A DNA stretch of 40,263 nucleotides from the NCBI GenBank assembly GCA_024399015.1, contig JAKSIC010000028.1:1-40263 (forward strand), read 5' to 3'. Position numbers and translations under genes: made by a program. Position 1 is the stretch's first letter. Every line of letters starts with the position of its first letter. The notes below the pieces were generated by a model. It was not told the origin of the DNA. It searched no databases and saw nothing but the letters and a program-made list of their open reading frames with translations. Shown here in pieces: positions 1-7,700 of the stretch. The DNA is from Fibrobacter sp. Its GTDB lineage: Bacteria; Fibrobacterota; Fibrobacteria; Fibrobacterales; Fibrobacteraceae.

Positions 1-51
1 GATAAAGAAAGTTGCAAAGTCTGGGACGAAAACGGAAATTTAAAGAAGTAA
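1..51 (+). CDS. C-terminal end of an upstream gene (partial)
   Basis: The first frame is open from base 1 to a TAA at 49-51 and encodes 16 residues ending CKVWDENGNLKK. The 5' end lies outside the window. A rho-independent terminator follows at 61-95, which is what one expects after a real plus-strand gene. The WDENGNLKK ending resembles the last turn of a MORN_2-type repeat (consensus-like Y/W-DENGKLK), but 16 residues are too few for a family call. Confidence 0.45.
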   Translation, partial: DKESCKVWDENGNLKK

Positions 52-60
52 AAAAACACA

Positions 61-95
61 AAAGATCTCGTCACACAAGACGAGATCTTTTTTTA
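61..95. terminator. Bidirectional rho-independent terminator
   Basis: A perfect 12-bp stem (61-72 with 79-90) closes a 6-nt loop and is followed by a T run on the plus strand. The minus strand also ends in T-rich sequence. It can serve both the truncated plus-strand gene at the left edge and dut, which converges on it. Confidence 0.85.
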
Positions 96-130
96 TCCAA
101 TCGCTCGTTTATTTCGCGCCGGTGCTGTTA

Positions 131-565
131 TTATTTCACGCCAGTGCTGCCGAAGCCACCGCGATCCTTGTCGGCTAACTCGCCTTCTTCAAATTCCAGC
201 GTAGGCTGGATTTCCATAATGCGGAACTGTGCGATACGGGAACCTTTTTCGATGGTTACATCTTCGGTGGCGTAGACCGGCATTTTCCACCAGTCGCCCT
301 TGCCGCAGTAGCTGGAATCAACGACGCCAACGGAATTGGTCTGCAAGATCTTAAAGTTCTTGAAAGTGGAGCTGCGGGGAGCCAGATGAGCTTCGTAGCC
401 TTCCGGCAACTTCATGGCAACGCCCAGGTGAATCAGCTTGAATTCGCCCTTCTTCAAGGTCACGGTTTCTGCAGCGCTAAGGTCAATCCAATCGGACTTT
501 CCGCCCACATACGTAAGGCGTGGGATGGTGTTGTCCAGATATTGGATAGTGATTTTCATTGCCAT
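131..565 (-). CDS. dut: dUTP diphosphatase (dUTPase)
   Basis: Hydrolyses dUTP to dUMP and pyrophosphate, keeping uracil out of DNA and supplying dUMP for thymidylate synthesis. The 144-aa length matches the trimeric dUTPase family. Visible family motifs: APRSSTF (motif II, about residues 62-68), [14 protein letters not shown] (motif III, substrate pocket), RIAQFRI (motif IV), and the Gly-rich C-terminal arm RGGFGSTG (motif V). The ATG at 565 has an AAAGG ribosome-binding site about 8 nt upstream; a second in-frame ATG lies at 559. The gene is monocistronic, ends near a bidirectional terminator, and has an unusual array of GTAC motif pairs in its upstream region (586-807). Confidence 0.95.
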   Translation of the reverse strand: MAMKITIQYLDNTIPRLTYVGGKSDWIDLSAAETVTLKKGEFKLIHLGVAMKLPEGYEAHLAPRSSTFKNFKILQTNSVGVVDSSYCGKGDWWKMPVYATEDVTIEKGSRIAQFRIMEIQPTLEFEEGELADKDRGGFGSTGVK

Positions 566-585
566 AAGAAGCCTTTTTGCATTTT

Positions 586-807
586 TAGGGTACCAACACG
601 CTTTTTATTTGCAATTTAGTACCCCAATTTTTACTTTATTCTAAAAAAATCTTGTTTATTGAACCTAATCTACATTCCACTAGGGTACCAACCCTGCTAA
701 TTTTCACGATTCGGTACCCGGAATCACCGACAAGCCTTCAAAAAACGATTACTTTGTTCACAAATCAAGGTACTAAAAAACAGTTTCTCACAACTCTAGT
801 ACCCCAT
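586..807. repeat. Three paired GTAC-centred inverted motifs with 29-bp spacing
   Basis: Six short motifs of consensus GGGTACYA or its complement occur in this 276-bp intergenic space, with GTAC cores at 590, 619, 685, 714, 770 and 799. They fall into three inverted pairs, and in every pair the two cores are exactly 29 bp apart. The 21-nt interiors are unrelated in sequence. Each pair could form a 6-7 bp hairpin in RNA or a paired protein-binding site in DNA. The array lies between the 3' end of the TrmJ-like gene and the start of dut, so it could be a dut operator array. No known family was recognised. Confidence 0.7.
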
Positions 808-841
808 TCCGCCATATTTCATCGTTTCTTGAACTGATTTT

Positions 842-1657
842 CTATTTTTTCTCTTCGGAGGCGTTGTTCGCTGCATCAGCAGAATCAGCAGCCTCTGCGG
901 CCTTTGCGGCTGCAGCCTTGGCGCGGTCTTCTGCCTGTTCCAAGCGAGCGGGCTTACCAGCCACATTGCGGAGCAAACCAAACAAAGCGGAAAGTTCGTT
1001 ACGAGTGGGATGCAGTCTCTGGAGCAAAGTATTCAGGAAGTTATCGCGCCATGCCTGATCGTGATACTGGCCAGTCAAATAGCGGTCCAAGAACTTCTTG
1101 AAACCGTTGATTTGGTCGATGGTTGCGGGAGCAGTTTCGCAGGCACCCTTGGAACCGCGCTTTGCACGGCCTTCGCCATTGGCCAAGGCGCCAGAACGGC
1201 AAAGTTCATAAAGGGAAATGGAAACTGCCTGACCCAAGTTCAAACTCATAAGGCCCGGCACCGGAATTTCGCACTGGTAGGTGCAAGCGTTCACTTCTTC
1301 AAGAGCGAGGCCGCAAGATTCACGACCAAACACCAGAGCGATGGTTCCTTCTTCGGGAAGCATTTCGGAAAGGTTCTGCACCATGCAATGCTTGATGGCA
1401 CTGCCAAAAATACGGCGGCTAAAAGCGATAGCGCAAGCACAGTCACCAATAGCTTCCTGGAAGGTATGCACAATCTTTGCATTGTCCAGAATGTCGTGGC
1501 TGTTGGCTGCAGTGTGGTAGGACTTTTCCATCACTTCGTTGCGCTTGGGGTACACAATGCAAAGTTCCGGCAAGGCGTAGCAGTGCATGGCGCGGGCAAC
1601 AAAGCCCACGTTGTGAGGATGTTCCGGTTCAACAAGTACTACTCTAAATTTTCGCAT
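842..1657 (-). CDS. TrmJ-like SpoU-family RNA 2'-O-methyltransferase
   Basis: A SPOUT-fold enzyme that would transfer a methyl group from S-adenosylmethionine to a ribose 2'-OH, most likely at tRNA position 32 if it is TrmJ. The three SpoU motifs are present in order: VEPEHPHNVGFVARAM (residues 9-24), VFGRESCGL (about 109-117) and MSLNLGQAVSISLYEL (about 136-151), which forms the knotted SAM site. The last 30 residues are an Ala/Glu-rich low-complexity tail beyond the usual family core. The ATG at 1657 has no clear Shine-Dalgarno, and a heptamer repeat array begins 7 bp upstream of it. Family membership is firm; the exact RNA target is inferred. Confidence 0.88.
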   Translation of the reverse strand: MRKFRVVLVEPEHPHNVGFVARAMHCYALPELCIVYPKRNEVMEKSYHTAANSHDILDNAKIVHTFQEAIGDCACAIAFSRRIFGSAIKHCMVQNLSEMLPEEGTIALVFGRESCGLALEEVNACTYQCEIPVPGLMSLNLGQAVSISLYELCRSGALANGEGRAKRGSKGACETAPATIDQINGFKKFLDRYLTGQYHDQAWRDNFLNTLLQRLHPTRNELSALFGLLRNVAGKPARLEQAEDRAKAAAAKAAEAADSADAANNASEEKK

Positions 1658-1664
1658 AACTAAT

Positions 1665-1694
1665 AGTGGTTAGTGGTTGGTGGTTAGTGGTTAG
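1665..1694. repeat. Heptamer tandem array, AGTGGTT type, upstream of the TrmJ-like gene
   Basis: Four consecutive 7-bp units (AGTGGTT, AGTGGTT, GGTGGTT, AGTGGTT) start 8 bp from the start codon of the TrmJ-like gene. An inverted partial copy lies at 1728-1747. The same unit family recurs at 18396 and 31790. Confidence 0.85.
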
Positions 1695-1727
1695 AAAAAA
1701 TAAAATGAATTCTATCAACATTTCTGC

Positions 1728-1747
1728 TTACTAACCACTAATCACTG
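1728..1747. repeat. Inverted partial copy of the AGTGGTT array
   Basis: On the minus strand this reads as AGTGATT, AGTGGTT, AGTAA units. CTAACCACTAA at 1731-1741 is perfectly complementary to TTAGTGGTTAG at 1684-1694, so an 11-bp stem with a 36-nt loop is possible. It lies between the 3' end of the nucleotidyltransferase gene and the array before the TrmJ-like gene. Confidence 0.8.
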
Positions 1748-1752
1748 TTTAC

Positions 1753-2703
1753 TTAAATCTTCCAGCTAAATCCCTTACCGCGGATTTCATTTTCCACAGT
1801 TTCGCCAGGTGCAAGTTCTGCACCATCAAAAAGTAACGTATTGTTCAGCGAAACACCTGCAGGAATCATCACGTTTGCTCCAATCACGGAATGCATCATC
1901 TTCAGACCCTTCCCGAAAGGAACATCGAGGAACATCAAGGGATACCTCTTGGAGCATTCCGGATGAATCCAGGAATCCACATCAAGCTCCTTCAGGCGGG
2001 CGTCACAGGCATCCTTCAAACCTTCGGGAGAACCCATATCGATCCAGGTGGCGTTCAGCTGGCTCATGTCCACAAAGGGCGGGCGACCAGCAGCAATTTC
2101 CTGCTTCCAGAATTCTCGAATATCGAATTCGCCATCCTTGATGCGGGCCAAAGCTTCGTCGCTATAATAAGACACACCGGAGAATGTGGCGGCACGACCT
2201 TCATCCAAGCCAAAGCGATCTGCAACACCATTCAAGCGACCATCTTCGCCCACACGGAAAGTATTCACCTTGGGGAAATCAACGGCAAGCAAAGCCACAC
2301 CCGGGGCGGCACTATTCTGCGCTCCAGCGGCAAAGGCTGCCTTGGCATTTTCAACGAAAGCCTTCAAGTCAAAACTGCAGTAGGCGTCGCCGTTCATAAT
2401 CAGCAAGCCACCGCGGTAACCTTCGTTATAAATTCTCTTTAGCGGACCAGCAGTTCCCAAAATTTCAGGTTCAACCCAAACCTTTTCAAAGCCCAGACGT
2501 TCACCTTCAACAACAATCTGATCGGCAAGGTAATGGGCATTGGCGTGCAAACGAACATCGCCAATAGCACGAGCCTTAATAGCCTGCTGTTCCAAAATGC
2601 TCTTGTCCACCACAGGAACCAGGGGCTTCGGCACATCGCTTGTAAGCGGGCGAAGTCGAGTTCCCAAACCGGCGGCAAGAATTAAAACATTCAATTGATC
2701 CAT
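1753..2703 (-). CDS. Sugar-1-phosphate nucleotidyltransferase (GT-A-like NTP transferase)
   Basis: Couples a sugar 1-phosphate to an NTP to give an NDP-sugar and pyrophosphate in the cytoplasm. The N-terminus has the family signature LAAGLGTRLRPLT followed by PKPLVPV (residues 9-31). GTAGPL and NGDA mark the nucleotide pocket and the metal-binding Asp. Residues after about 240 look like a short left-handed beta-helix segment, as in GlmU- and ManC-like proteins. At 316 aa it resembles MurU or mannose-1-phosphate guanylyltransferase-like enzymes; substrate cannot be fixed from sequence alone. A second, distinct member of the superfamily is at 6200-7123. The ATG at 2703 lies just beyond the terminator of the barrel-protein gene, so it probably has its own promoter. 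Confidence 0.85.
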   Translation of the reverse strand: MDQLNVLILAAGLGTRLRPLTSDVPKPLVPVVDKSILEQQAIKARAIGDVRLHANAHYLADQIVVEGERLGFEKVWVEPEILGTAGPLKRIYNEGYRGGLLIMNGDAYCSFDLKAFVENAKAAFAAGAQNSAAPGVALLAVDFPKVNTFRVGEDGRLNGVADRFGLDEGRAATFSGVSYYSDEALARIKDGEFDIREFWKQEIAAGRPPFVDMSQLNATWIDMGSPEGLKDACDARLKELDVDSWIHPECSKRYPLMFLDVPFGKGLKMMHSVIGANVMIPAGVSLNNTLLFDGAELAPGETVENEIRGKGFSWKI

Positions 2704-2741
2704 CGGGATAAAAAAATAGAAAACCTCGCCTTAAGGCGAGG
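2704..2741 (-). terminator. Rho-independent terminator of the barrel-protein gene
   Basis: A perfect palindrome at 2724-2741 (7-bp arms CCTCGCC and GGCGAGG around TTAA) is followed on the minus strand by a T-rich tract at 2706-2722. It lies 6 bp past the end of the gene at 2748-3701. Confidence 0.85.
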
Positions 2742-2747
2742 ATTCTG

Positions 2748-3701
2748 CTAGAACTTGTGATCCCAAATCAAGGCGATTCTATAGAAGGACCATTCGCGTC
2801 CAGTCTTCACAAGCAACGGTTCCTCAGAAGACTTTTCGTGAGGTGTTGCAAAGCTACGATCGCCTTCAATAGTGAACAAAGTCTTAAGACCATTCTTGTC
2901 GTTCAGCTTGAAATCAAGGAGCAGGCTCAAATCAATCCACATAAATTCGCCATCAAAGGTTTTTCCAGTTTTGCGGATGCCCTTATCAAAATCGGAGCGA
3001 TCGAAATGGCCATAGAATTCAGCCATAAAGCCCACCATCTGCAAAACCAAGGGCATCTTGTAACCAAGGACACCTGTCACATAATACTGCCAACCGTTGG
3101 CTTCGCCAGGGATTACCTGCCATTCCCAGATATCGCCATCGTCAACGCCGGTAATACCCTTATAAATCCACTGGTAGGTGGCAAGCATCACCACATGGGT
3201 CCAGTCACCAGGAACCAGGGCGCCAACATCGAACTGGAATGTAGCGGAAGCCCACAAGTCATAGTAATAGTGAGCAAACGGAGTCAAGGCCTCGTACTCC
3301 TGCTTGCTAAAGTTGTAGACGCTCATGCCGTCGAAGCCAAGAGGATTCCAGCCCGTACCAACGGAGCCACCAGCACCAAACACCAGGAACGGCACCGGAG
3401 TAAACTCAGCCTTCAACTGGGGACGAATGGACAAGGGGGAAAGTTCAAAACTTCCAGTCAATTCCACGTTGGCATCCTTCACCAGCCAATGGGCTCCGAG
3501 AGGCGTGGGAATGGTGTACTTTGCGTTAAAAGTCGTAGCTGCCTTTGCGCCATTGAAGGGTCCGGCCACAGAAGCAAAGTGGTCTTCACCAGGTTCAATT
3601 TCGCGTTCCAGGTAATCGGCGGCGGCCGTAGTCAGAGAATAGCTGAATTCTCCGGCAAAAACTGCGGCAGGAATCAAAAGCAAGGGTAGCAGACGTTTCA
3701 A
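2748..3701 (-). CDS. Putative outer-membrane beta-barrel protein
   Basis: A signal peptide is visible (KRLLPLLLIPAAVFA, cleavage likely before GEFSYS). The rest is rich in alternating aromatic and hydrophobic strands with Gly turns, and the chain ends in a terminal Phe (IALIWDHKF), typical of barrels inserted by BamA. I chose the TTG at 3701 because AGGAG sits 8 nt upstream and the signal peptide then starts correctly; the frame is open 14 codons further upstream, but that extension would precede the signal peptide with non-typical residues. Mature length is about 300 aa. No family recognised; a porin-like or structural role is inferred from topology only. The gene diverges from the AsmA-like gene at 3808. 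Confidence 0.7.
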   Translation of the reverse strand: MKRLLPLLLIPAAVFAGEFSYSLTTAAADYLEREIEPGEDHFASVAGPFNGAKAATTFNAKYTIPTPLGAHWLVKDANVELTGSFELSPLSIRPQLKAEFTPVPFLVFGAGGSVGTGWNPLGFDGMSVYNFSKQEYEALTPFAHYYYDLWASATFQFDVGALVPGDWTHVVMLATYQWIYKGITGVDDGDIWEWQVIPGEANGWQYYVTGVLGYKMPLVLQMVGFMAEFYGHFDRSDFDKGIRKTGKTFDGEFMWIDLSLLLDFKLNDKNGLKTLFTIEGDRSFATPHEKSSEEPLLVKTGREWSFYRIALIWDHKF

Positions 3702-3794
3702 AACCAAATCTCCTAAAAATTGTAAGTAAAATATAACAATCAAAGAGAACGGCTAGTTGAACAACATTACAAATAAATAAAAAAACAATCTTGC

Positions 3795-3807
3795 TATAAT
3801 TAAAACC
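3795..3807 (+). promoter_or_regulatory. -10 hexamer 7 nt before the ATG (likely leaderless start)
   Basis: A perfect TATAAT at 3795-3800 is separated from the ATG at 3808 by seven bases, so the predicted transcription start falls on or next to the start codon. No Shine-Dalgarno sequence and no good -35 hexamer are present. Confidence 0.55.
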
Positions 3808-6150
3808 ATGAAGAAGCGTTACATAGTCCTGATTGTCCTCGCTGCACTTTTCATCCTCCTCATTGCAGCATTGAAAATTGGTCCCACCATTGCAAAGAAC
3901 TATGTGGTCAGCCACTCCGAAGAGTTGATCGGCCGCAAGATGAACATTGCAAGCGTGAACTTCTCCCCCACCACATTCACCGTGGAAGTGGACAGCTTCG
4001 CAATTTTTGAACCCGATGGTTCCACACCGTTTGTAGCCTTCGAAAAGTTCCGTATTAACGTGAACCCCACCCGACTCCTGGCAAAGGAAATCAGCGTTAG
4101 CGAAATCTACCTGAAGGGTCTCTACACCAGAGTCATCCAGAACGGAGAACGTTTTAACTTCAGCGACATTTTGGATAAGCTTGCCGAGGGCGATACCACC
4201 GCCATCGACACTACCGCTAGCGCAGTCGATTCTACCGCTGCCGACACGACCTCTGCAGATTCCGCACAGGCCCTGAACCTGAACCCGTCTGAATCCTTGG
4301 GCGGTTTAAGCATCGCCGTAGAGAACATCGTTCTCGAAAAGGGCAACATCATTTATCAGGACCAGAAAGTCGGCTCCAAGTTCCACCTTCAGGACTTCTC
4401 CGTAGAAATTCCCGCAGTCTACTTTGCCAACCAGGACACCGACATCGGAGTCACCCTCAAGTTTGCCGATGGCGGCGACCTGAACGTAAAGGTTCTCTTC
4501 AACATGGAAACCCAGGGTTTCAACGTTTCCGTAGGTCTGAACCAGTTCGCCCTGGCCTGCATCAAGCCCTACCTGAAGGACTTCATCAACTACAAGGATT
4601 TCAGCGGAGCCCTCAACATCCACCTGAACGTCCAGGGTAACGTCAACGACGTTCTCTCCTCCAACGTCAGCGGAAACGTCAACCTTTCTGACATTGTCCT
4701 TACGGAAACCTCCGGCAAGACCATCGGCGTAAACCGCGTAGACGTGGGCATCGCCAAGGCCAATCTCAACGAGAACGATTTCAACGTGGACTCCGTCGTC
4801 GTGGACGGCGCTTTCGCGCATCTGGATTTGCTTAAGGGCGGAAAGACCAACATCGATATTTTGCTGAACCCCAAGGGAGCCGCCGCAGACACAACCGCAG
4901 CCGTAAGCGCAACGGTTCTGGACACCACAACGGTGATCGTCCCTGACGCACCGGCAGACTCCTCCGCCCAGGTTGCAGCCCCGGCCGAACAGAAACCCGC
5001 AGAAAAAGAAAAGCCCCTGAAGTTCGTGCTGAAGAAACTGCAGGTCAAGAACACCAGCGTTTCCGCCAACGACCAGACCATCAAGAAGCCTTTCTCCTAC
5101 ACCGTCAGCAACATTAACGTCAACGGCAGCAACATCAATTTCAACACTCCCTGCACAGTGAATGTAGGCGCCTCCTTCCCAGGTGGCGGCACCCTCTCCC
5201 TCAAGTACAAGGGCGCCCTTTCTGACATCAGCACCATGGACATTTACCTCAGCGTAAAGAACCTGGCCCTGAGCCACTTCTCCCCCTACAGCTACCATTT
5301 CACCGGCTACCCCATCAGTTCCGGCACCTTGGCCTTCGCCAGCGAAAACAAGCTGAACAAGTGGGACATCGACAGCAAGAACACCATCGACATTTACAAC
5401 ATCGACGTAGGCGACAAGGATCCCAACTCTGAACCGGAATTCAACGTACCCATGAAAATTGGCCTGTACATTCTGAAGGACAAGGATGAAAAAATCCAGT
5501 TCGACGTTCCGGTAAAGGGCAACGTCCAGGATCCGGAATTCTCCTACGGAAAGATTATCTGGAAAACCGTCATGAACCTGCTCATCAAGGTGGCACTCTC
5601 TCCGCTGAAGCTGGTGGGCAACCTGGCCACCTCCGGCGCAAACGCCTTGGGCATGGACCTGGGCAAGAACGATGAAGTGGTCATCGACCCCTTGAGCAAC
5701 AATCTGGAAAGCGAACAGTACGCCAAGGCCATCAAGATGGTAGAAGCCGTCGTCAAGGACCCCAAGCTGAAGCTGAACTTCGTGCAGTCCTTCCCGCTGA
5801 AGAAGACCGTGGAAGCCTACAAGACCCGCAAGCTGAAGACCGACTACTACATGTCCACCAGCGGCAAGAAGACCTTGAACGAACTTGATGAAAAGAGCAT
5901 CATCGACATCAAGGATGACGACAGCCTCTACGTTGCCTACGCCAAGGAACATGCCGCAGCACTGGATCGCAAGACTCTTGAAAAGGAACTTCTGGAAAAG
6001 GCAAACAAGCGCAACCAGGAACTTCTGAAGACATTGCAGCAGCAGAAGGGCGTGACCAAGAAGAACGTCACCATTACTACGGCGCCTCGTAGCGAGCTGG
6101 CCAAGCACAAGGGAAAACCTGCATATAAGGTCCAACTGGACGTTCAATAA
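3808..6150 (+). CDS. AsmA-like / DUF748 envelope protein
   Basis: A 780-aa protein anchored by one N-terminal membrane segment (residues about 5-25), with the rest predicted periplasmic. The start of the soluble part (GRKMNIASVNFSPTTFTVEVDSF) and the C-terminal KIGLYILKD / FDVPVKGNVQDPEFSYG pattern are typical of the DUF748/AsmA superfamily, relatives of TamB and YhdP that are thought to move lipids or assist outer-membrane biogenesis. Two Thr/Ala/Asp-rich linkers (about residues 128-150 and 350-400) separate beta-rich blocks. It is monocistronic, with a likely leaderless promoter and a strong terminator. Superfamily assignment is good; the molecular role is inferred. Confidence 0.82.
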   Translation: MKKRYIVLIVLAALFILLIAALKIGPTIAKNYVVSHSEELIGRKMNIASVNFSPTTFTVEVDSFAIFEPDGSTPFVAFEKFRINVNPTRLLAKEISVSEIYLKGLYTRVIQNGERFNFSDILDKLAEGDTTAIDTTASAVDSTAADTTSADSAQALNLNPSESLGGLSIAVENIVLEKGNIIYQDQKVGSKFHLQDFSVEIPAVYFANQDTDIGVTLKFADGGDLNVKVLFNMETQGFNVSVGLNQFALACIKPYLKDFINYKDFSGALNIHLNVQGNVNDVLSSNVSGNVNLSDIVLTETSGKTIGVNRVDVGIAKANLNENDFNVDSVVVDGAFAHLDLLKGGKTNIDILLNPKGAAADTTAAVSATVLDTTTVIVPDAPADSSAQVAAPAEQKPAEKEKPLKFVLKKLQVKNTSVSANDQTIKKPFSYTVSNINVNGSNINFNTPCTVNVGASFPGGGTLSLKYKGALSDISTMDIYLSVKNLALSHFSPYSYHFTGYPISSGTLAFASENKLNKWDIDSKNTIDIYNIDVGDKDPNSEPEFNVPMKIGLYILKDKDEKIQFDVPVKGNVQDPEFSYGKIIWKTVMNLLIKVALSPLKLVGNLATSGANALGMDLGKNDEVVIDPLSNNLESEQYAKAIKMVEAVVKDPKLKLNFVQSFPLKKTVEAYKTRKLKTDYYMSTSGKKTLNELDEKSIIDIKDDDSLYVAYAKEHAAALDRKTLEKELLEKANKRNQELLKTLQQQKGVTKKNVTITTAPRSELAKHKGKPAYKVQLDVQ

Positions 6151-6163
6151 TCAAGTGCGACAT

Positions 6164-6197
6164 CAAAAAAAAGAGCCTTTTGAAAGGGCTCTTTTTT
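6164..6197. terminator. Bidirectional terminator between convergent genes
   Basis: Stem AAGAGCC (6171-6177) with GGCTCTT (6187-6193), flanked by an A run on the left and a T run on the right. It serves the AsmA-like gene (plus) and the nucleotidyltransferase at 6200-7123 (minus). Confidence 0.88.
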
Positions 6198-6199
6198 AT

Positions 6200-7123
6200 T
6201 TATTCGTGAACGATTACGTTGTCCAAGGTCTTGCCAGAAACCTTGACGCCATCCCAGACCACCACATCCTTGAGAGTGCAGTTTTCAATGACGGCTCCGT
6301 CACCAATGGCAACGTTAGGACCAATGGTGCTATTTGAAAGTTTCACGTTCTTGCCGATATGGCAAGGCGCGATAATCTTACAACCTTCTGCTGAAACGCT
6401 GGCAGAGTTGTCGTTTCGCTTCAGCACATGGGCGTTGGTTTCAAGAAGGGTTTCAGCCAAGCCGCAATCCAGCCATTTCTGGACCGGAGCAGTGCTGAAC
6501 TTGCAGCCCTTTTCAAGCATCATTTCCAGAGCGTCGGTCAGCTGGAATTCATTCTTGGTACGGATGTTATTGTCCATCAAGTACTTCAAGCTTTCCTTGA
6601 GAACCTTCACATCCTTGATGTAATAGATGCCCACGATAGCTTCGTCGGAAACGAATTCCTGGGGTTTTTCAACCAAACGTTCAATACGACCATTGGCGTC
6701 AGTTACAGCTACACCAAAGCGCTTCGGGTCTTCAACCTTGAATGTATAAAGGATGTTTTCCTGAGCGTTGTTCAAAATGGAAAGATCAGCTTCGAACAAG
6801 GTATCGCCAAGAATGATCAGGAGCGGTTCATCATCGTTCACAAAGGGCAAGGAAAGGCTGATTGCTTCACCCAGACCCTGAGGATTGCTCTGCACAACAG
6901 TGCGAGTAGCCCCCCAAGCCGGACGCTTGGTCAAGAACTGGTCGACAACATCGGCCTTGTAGCCCGTAATGAAGATGGTTTCAGACGGCTTCAAAGAAAG
7001 GGAATCTTCGACAATCCAGTCCAAAATGGTCTTACCGGCCACCGGAAGCAAGCACTTCGGCACATTTTCGGTATAAGGACGCAGACGCAGACCATTTCCA
7101 GCAACGGGCAGTACAATTTTCAT
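6200..7123 (-). CDS. RmlA-like sugar nucleotidyltransferase with C-terminal hexapeptide repeats
   Basis: The N-terminal domain starts VLPVAGNGLRLRPYT then PKCLLPVAGK, the nucleotide-binding signature of glucose-1-phosphate thymidylyltransferase/uridylyltransferase-like enzymes. QGLGEAI and LGDTLF follow, with the metal-binding Asp in GDT. VEKP and the Thr/Asn-rich TKNEFQLTDALE segment are also typical. Residues after about 245 (IIAPCHIGKNVKLSNSTIGPNVAIGDGAVIENC) form left-handed beta-helix hexapeptide repeats. At 307 aa it resembles the long RmlA/GlmU-like forms. It could supply a dTDP- or UDP-sugar to the glycan locus at 20-26 kb, but the substrate is not determined. It lies downstream of the tRNA terminator, so it has its own promoter. 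Confidence 0.85.
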   Translation of the reverse strand: MKIVLPVAGNGLRLRPYTENVPKCLLPVAGKTILDWIVEDSLSLKPSETIFITGYKADVVDQFLTKRPAWGATRTVVQSNPQGLGEAISLSLPFVNDDEPLLIILGDTLFEADLSILNNAQENILYTFKVEDPKRFGVAVTDANGRIERLVEKPQEFVSDEAIVGIYYIKDVKVLKESLKYLMDNNIRTKNEFQLTDALEMMLEKGCKFSTAPVQKWLDCGLAETLLETNAHVLKRNDNSASVSAEGCKIIAPCHIGKNVKLSNSTIGPNVAIGDGAVIENCTLKDVVVWDGVKVSGKTLDNVIVHE

Positions 7124-7213
7124 CTAAAAACCAATAAAAAAAACAAAACTTGTAATAGTCTTACAAAGATAGCACTTTATATAGAGAGTATACAAAATAT
7201 GACAGCTAAAAGC

Positions 7214-7246
7214 ATAAAAAAAACTCTCTCATTTCTGAGAGAGTTT
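7214..7246 (-). terminator. Terminator of the tRNA-Lys transcript
   Basis: A 10-bp perfect stem (7221-7230 with 7237-7246) and 6-nt loop, followed on the minus strand by a T run at 7214-7223. It begins just 2 nt beyond the 3' end of the second tRNA. Confidence 0.9.
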
Positions 7247-7248
7247 CG

Positions 7249-7321
<73 letters not shown>

Positions 7322-7417
7322 ATAAAGGTCGTAAAAAATCAAAAGTCGAAGTTTCAAAGTTCACCAAAGTGCTTAGCTTTGTCTGTCGCTTTTGTATGTA
7401 TCCTCTTTCGAGGTTAG

Positions 7418-7490
<73 letters not shown>

Positions 7491-7512
7491 ATAGTCGCTT
7501 AGGACGGGCTCA

Positions 7513-7541
7513 ATATTAGAATTATTCAGAACACTTGGCAA
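7513..7541 (-). promoter_or_regulatory. Promoter of the tandem tRNA-Lys genes
   Basis: On the minus strand a -35 TTGCCA (7541-7536) and a -10 TAATAT (7518-7513) are separated by exactly 17 bp. A GC-rich discriminator (GAGCCCG) follows, as is common in stringently controlled stable-RNA promoters. Confidence 0.75.
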
Positions 7542-7574
7542 GGGGAAAAGCAAATTTTTTTTAAAAATTTTTGC

Positions 7575-7602
7575 AATTATGAATTATGAATTACTAATTA
7601 CA
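7575..7602. repeat. Heptamer tandem array, AATTATG type, upstream of xer
   Basis: Four 7-bp units: AATTATG, AATTATG, AATTACT, AATTACA. It lies in the AT-rich space between the tRNA promoter and the Xer recombinase gene and shares only its period with the other heptamer arrays. Confidence 0.75.
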
Positions 7603-7660
7603 AGATTTGCAGGTAGGGACCGACGCAAAAACCGGTAAACATTTATATATTCGGCTCATC

Positions 7661-7688
7661 TCGCAACTTGCAATTCGCAATTCATAAC
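7661..7688. repeat. Heptamer tandem array, TCGCAAT type, immediately before xer
   Basis: Four 7-bp units: TCGCAAC, TTGCAAT, TCGCAAT, TCATAAC. It ends 12 bp before the preferred start codon (7701). A longer possible reading frame of xer begins inside this array, which argues against that longer start. Confidence 0.75.
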
Positions 7689-7700
7689 CGGATTTATCCT

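Noticed and set aside
12-275. A plus-strand frame spanning the left-edge terminator and dut
   Set aside because: It reads through a rho-independent terminator and antisense to dut; the product is Arg/Ser-rich with no motif.
586-807. The GTAC motif pairs as a CRISPR array or integron attC sites
   Set aside because: The repeats are only 8-9 bp and spacing between pairs varies, so it is not CRISPR. The RYYYAAC/GTTRRRY core boxes of attC sites are absent.
4306-6147. A 613-codon minus-strand frame opposite the AsmA-like gene
   Set aside because: It lies wholly inside a convincing plus-strand gene. Its product is Val/Gly-rich low-complexity sequence with no motif, as expected of an antisense shadow.
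7668-7700. Start of xer at the TTG at 7668
   Set aside because: The extra residues are encoded by a heptamer repeat array, have no family similarity and no ribosome-binding site.
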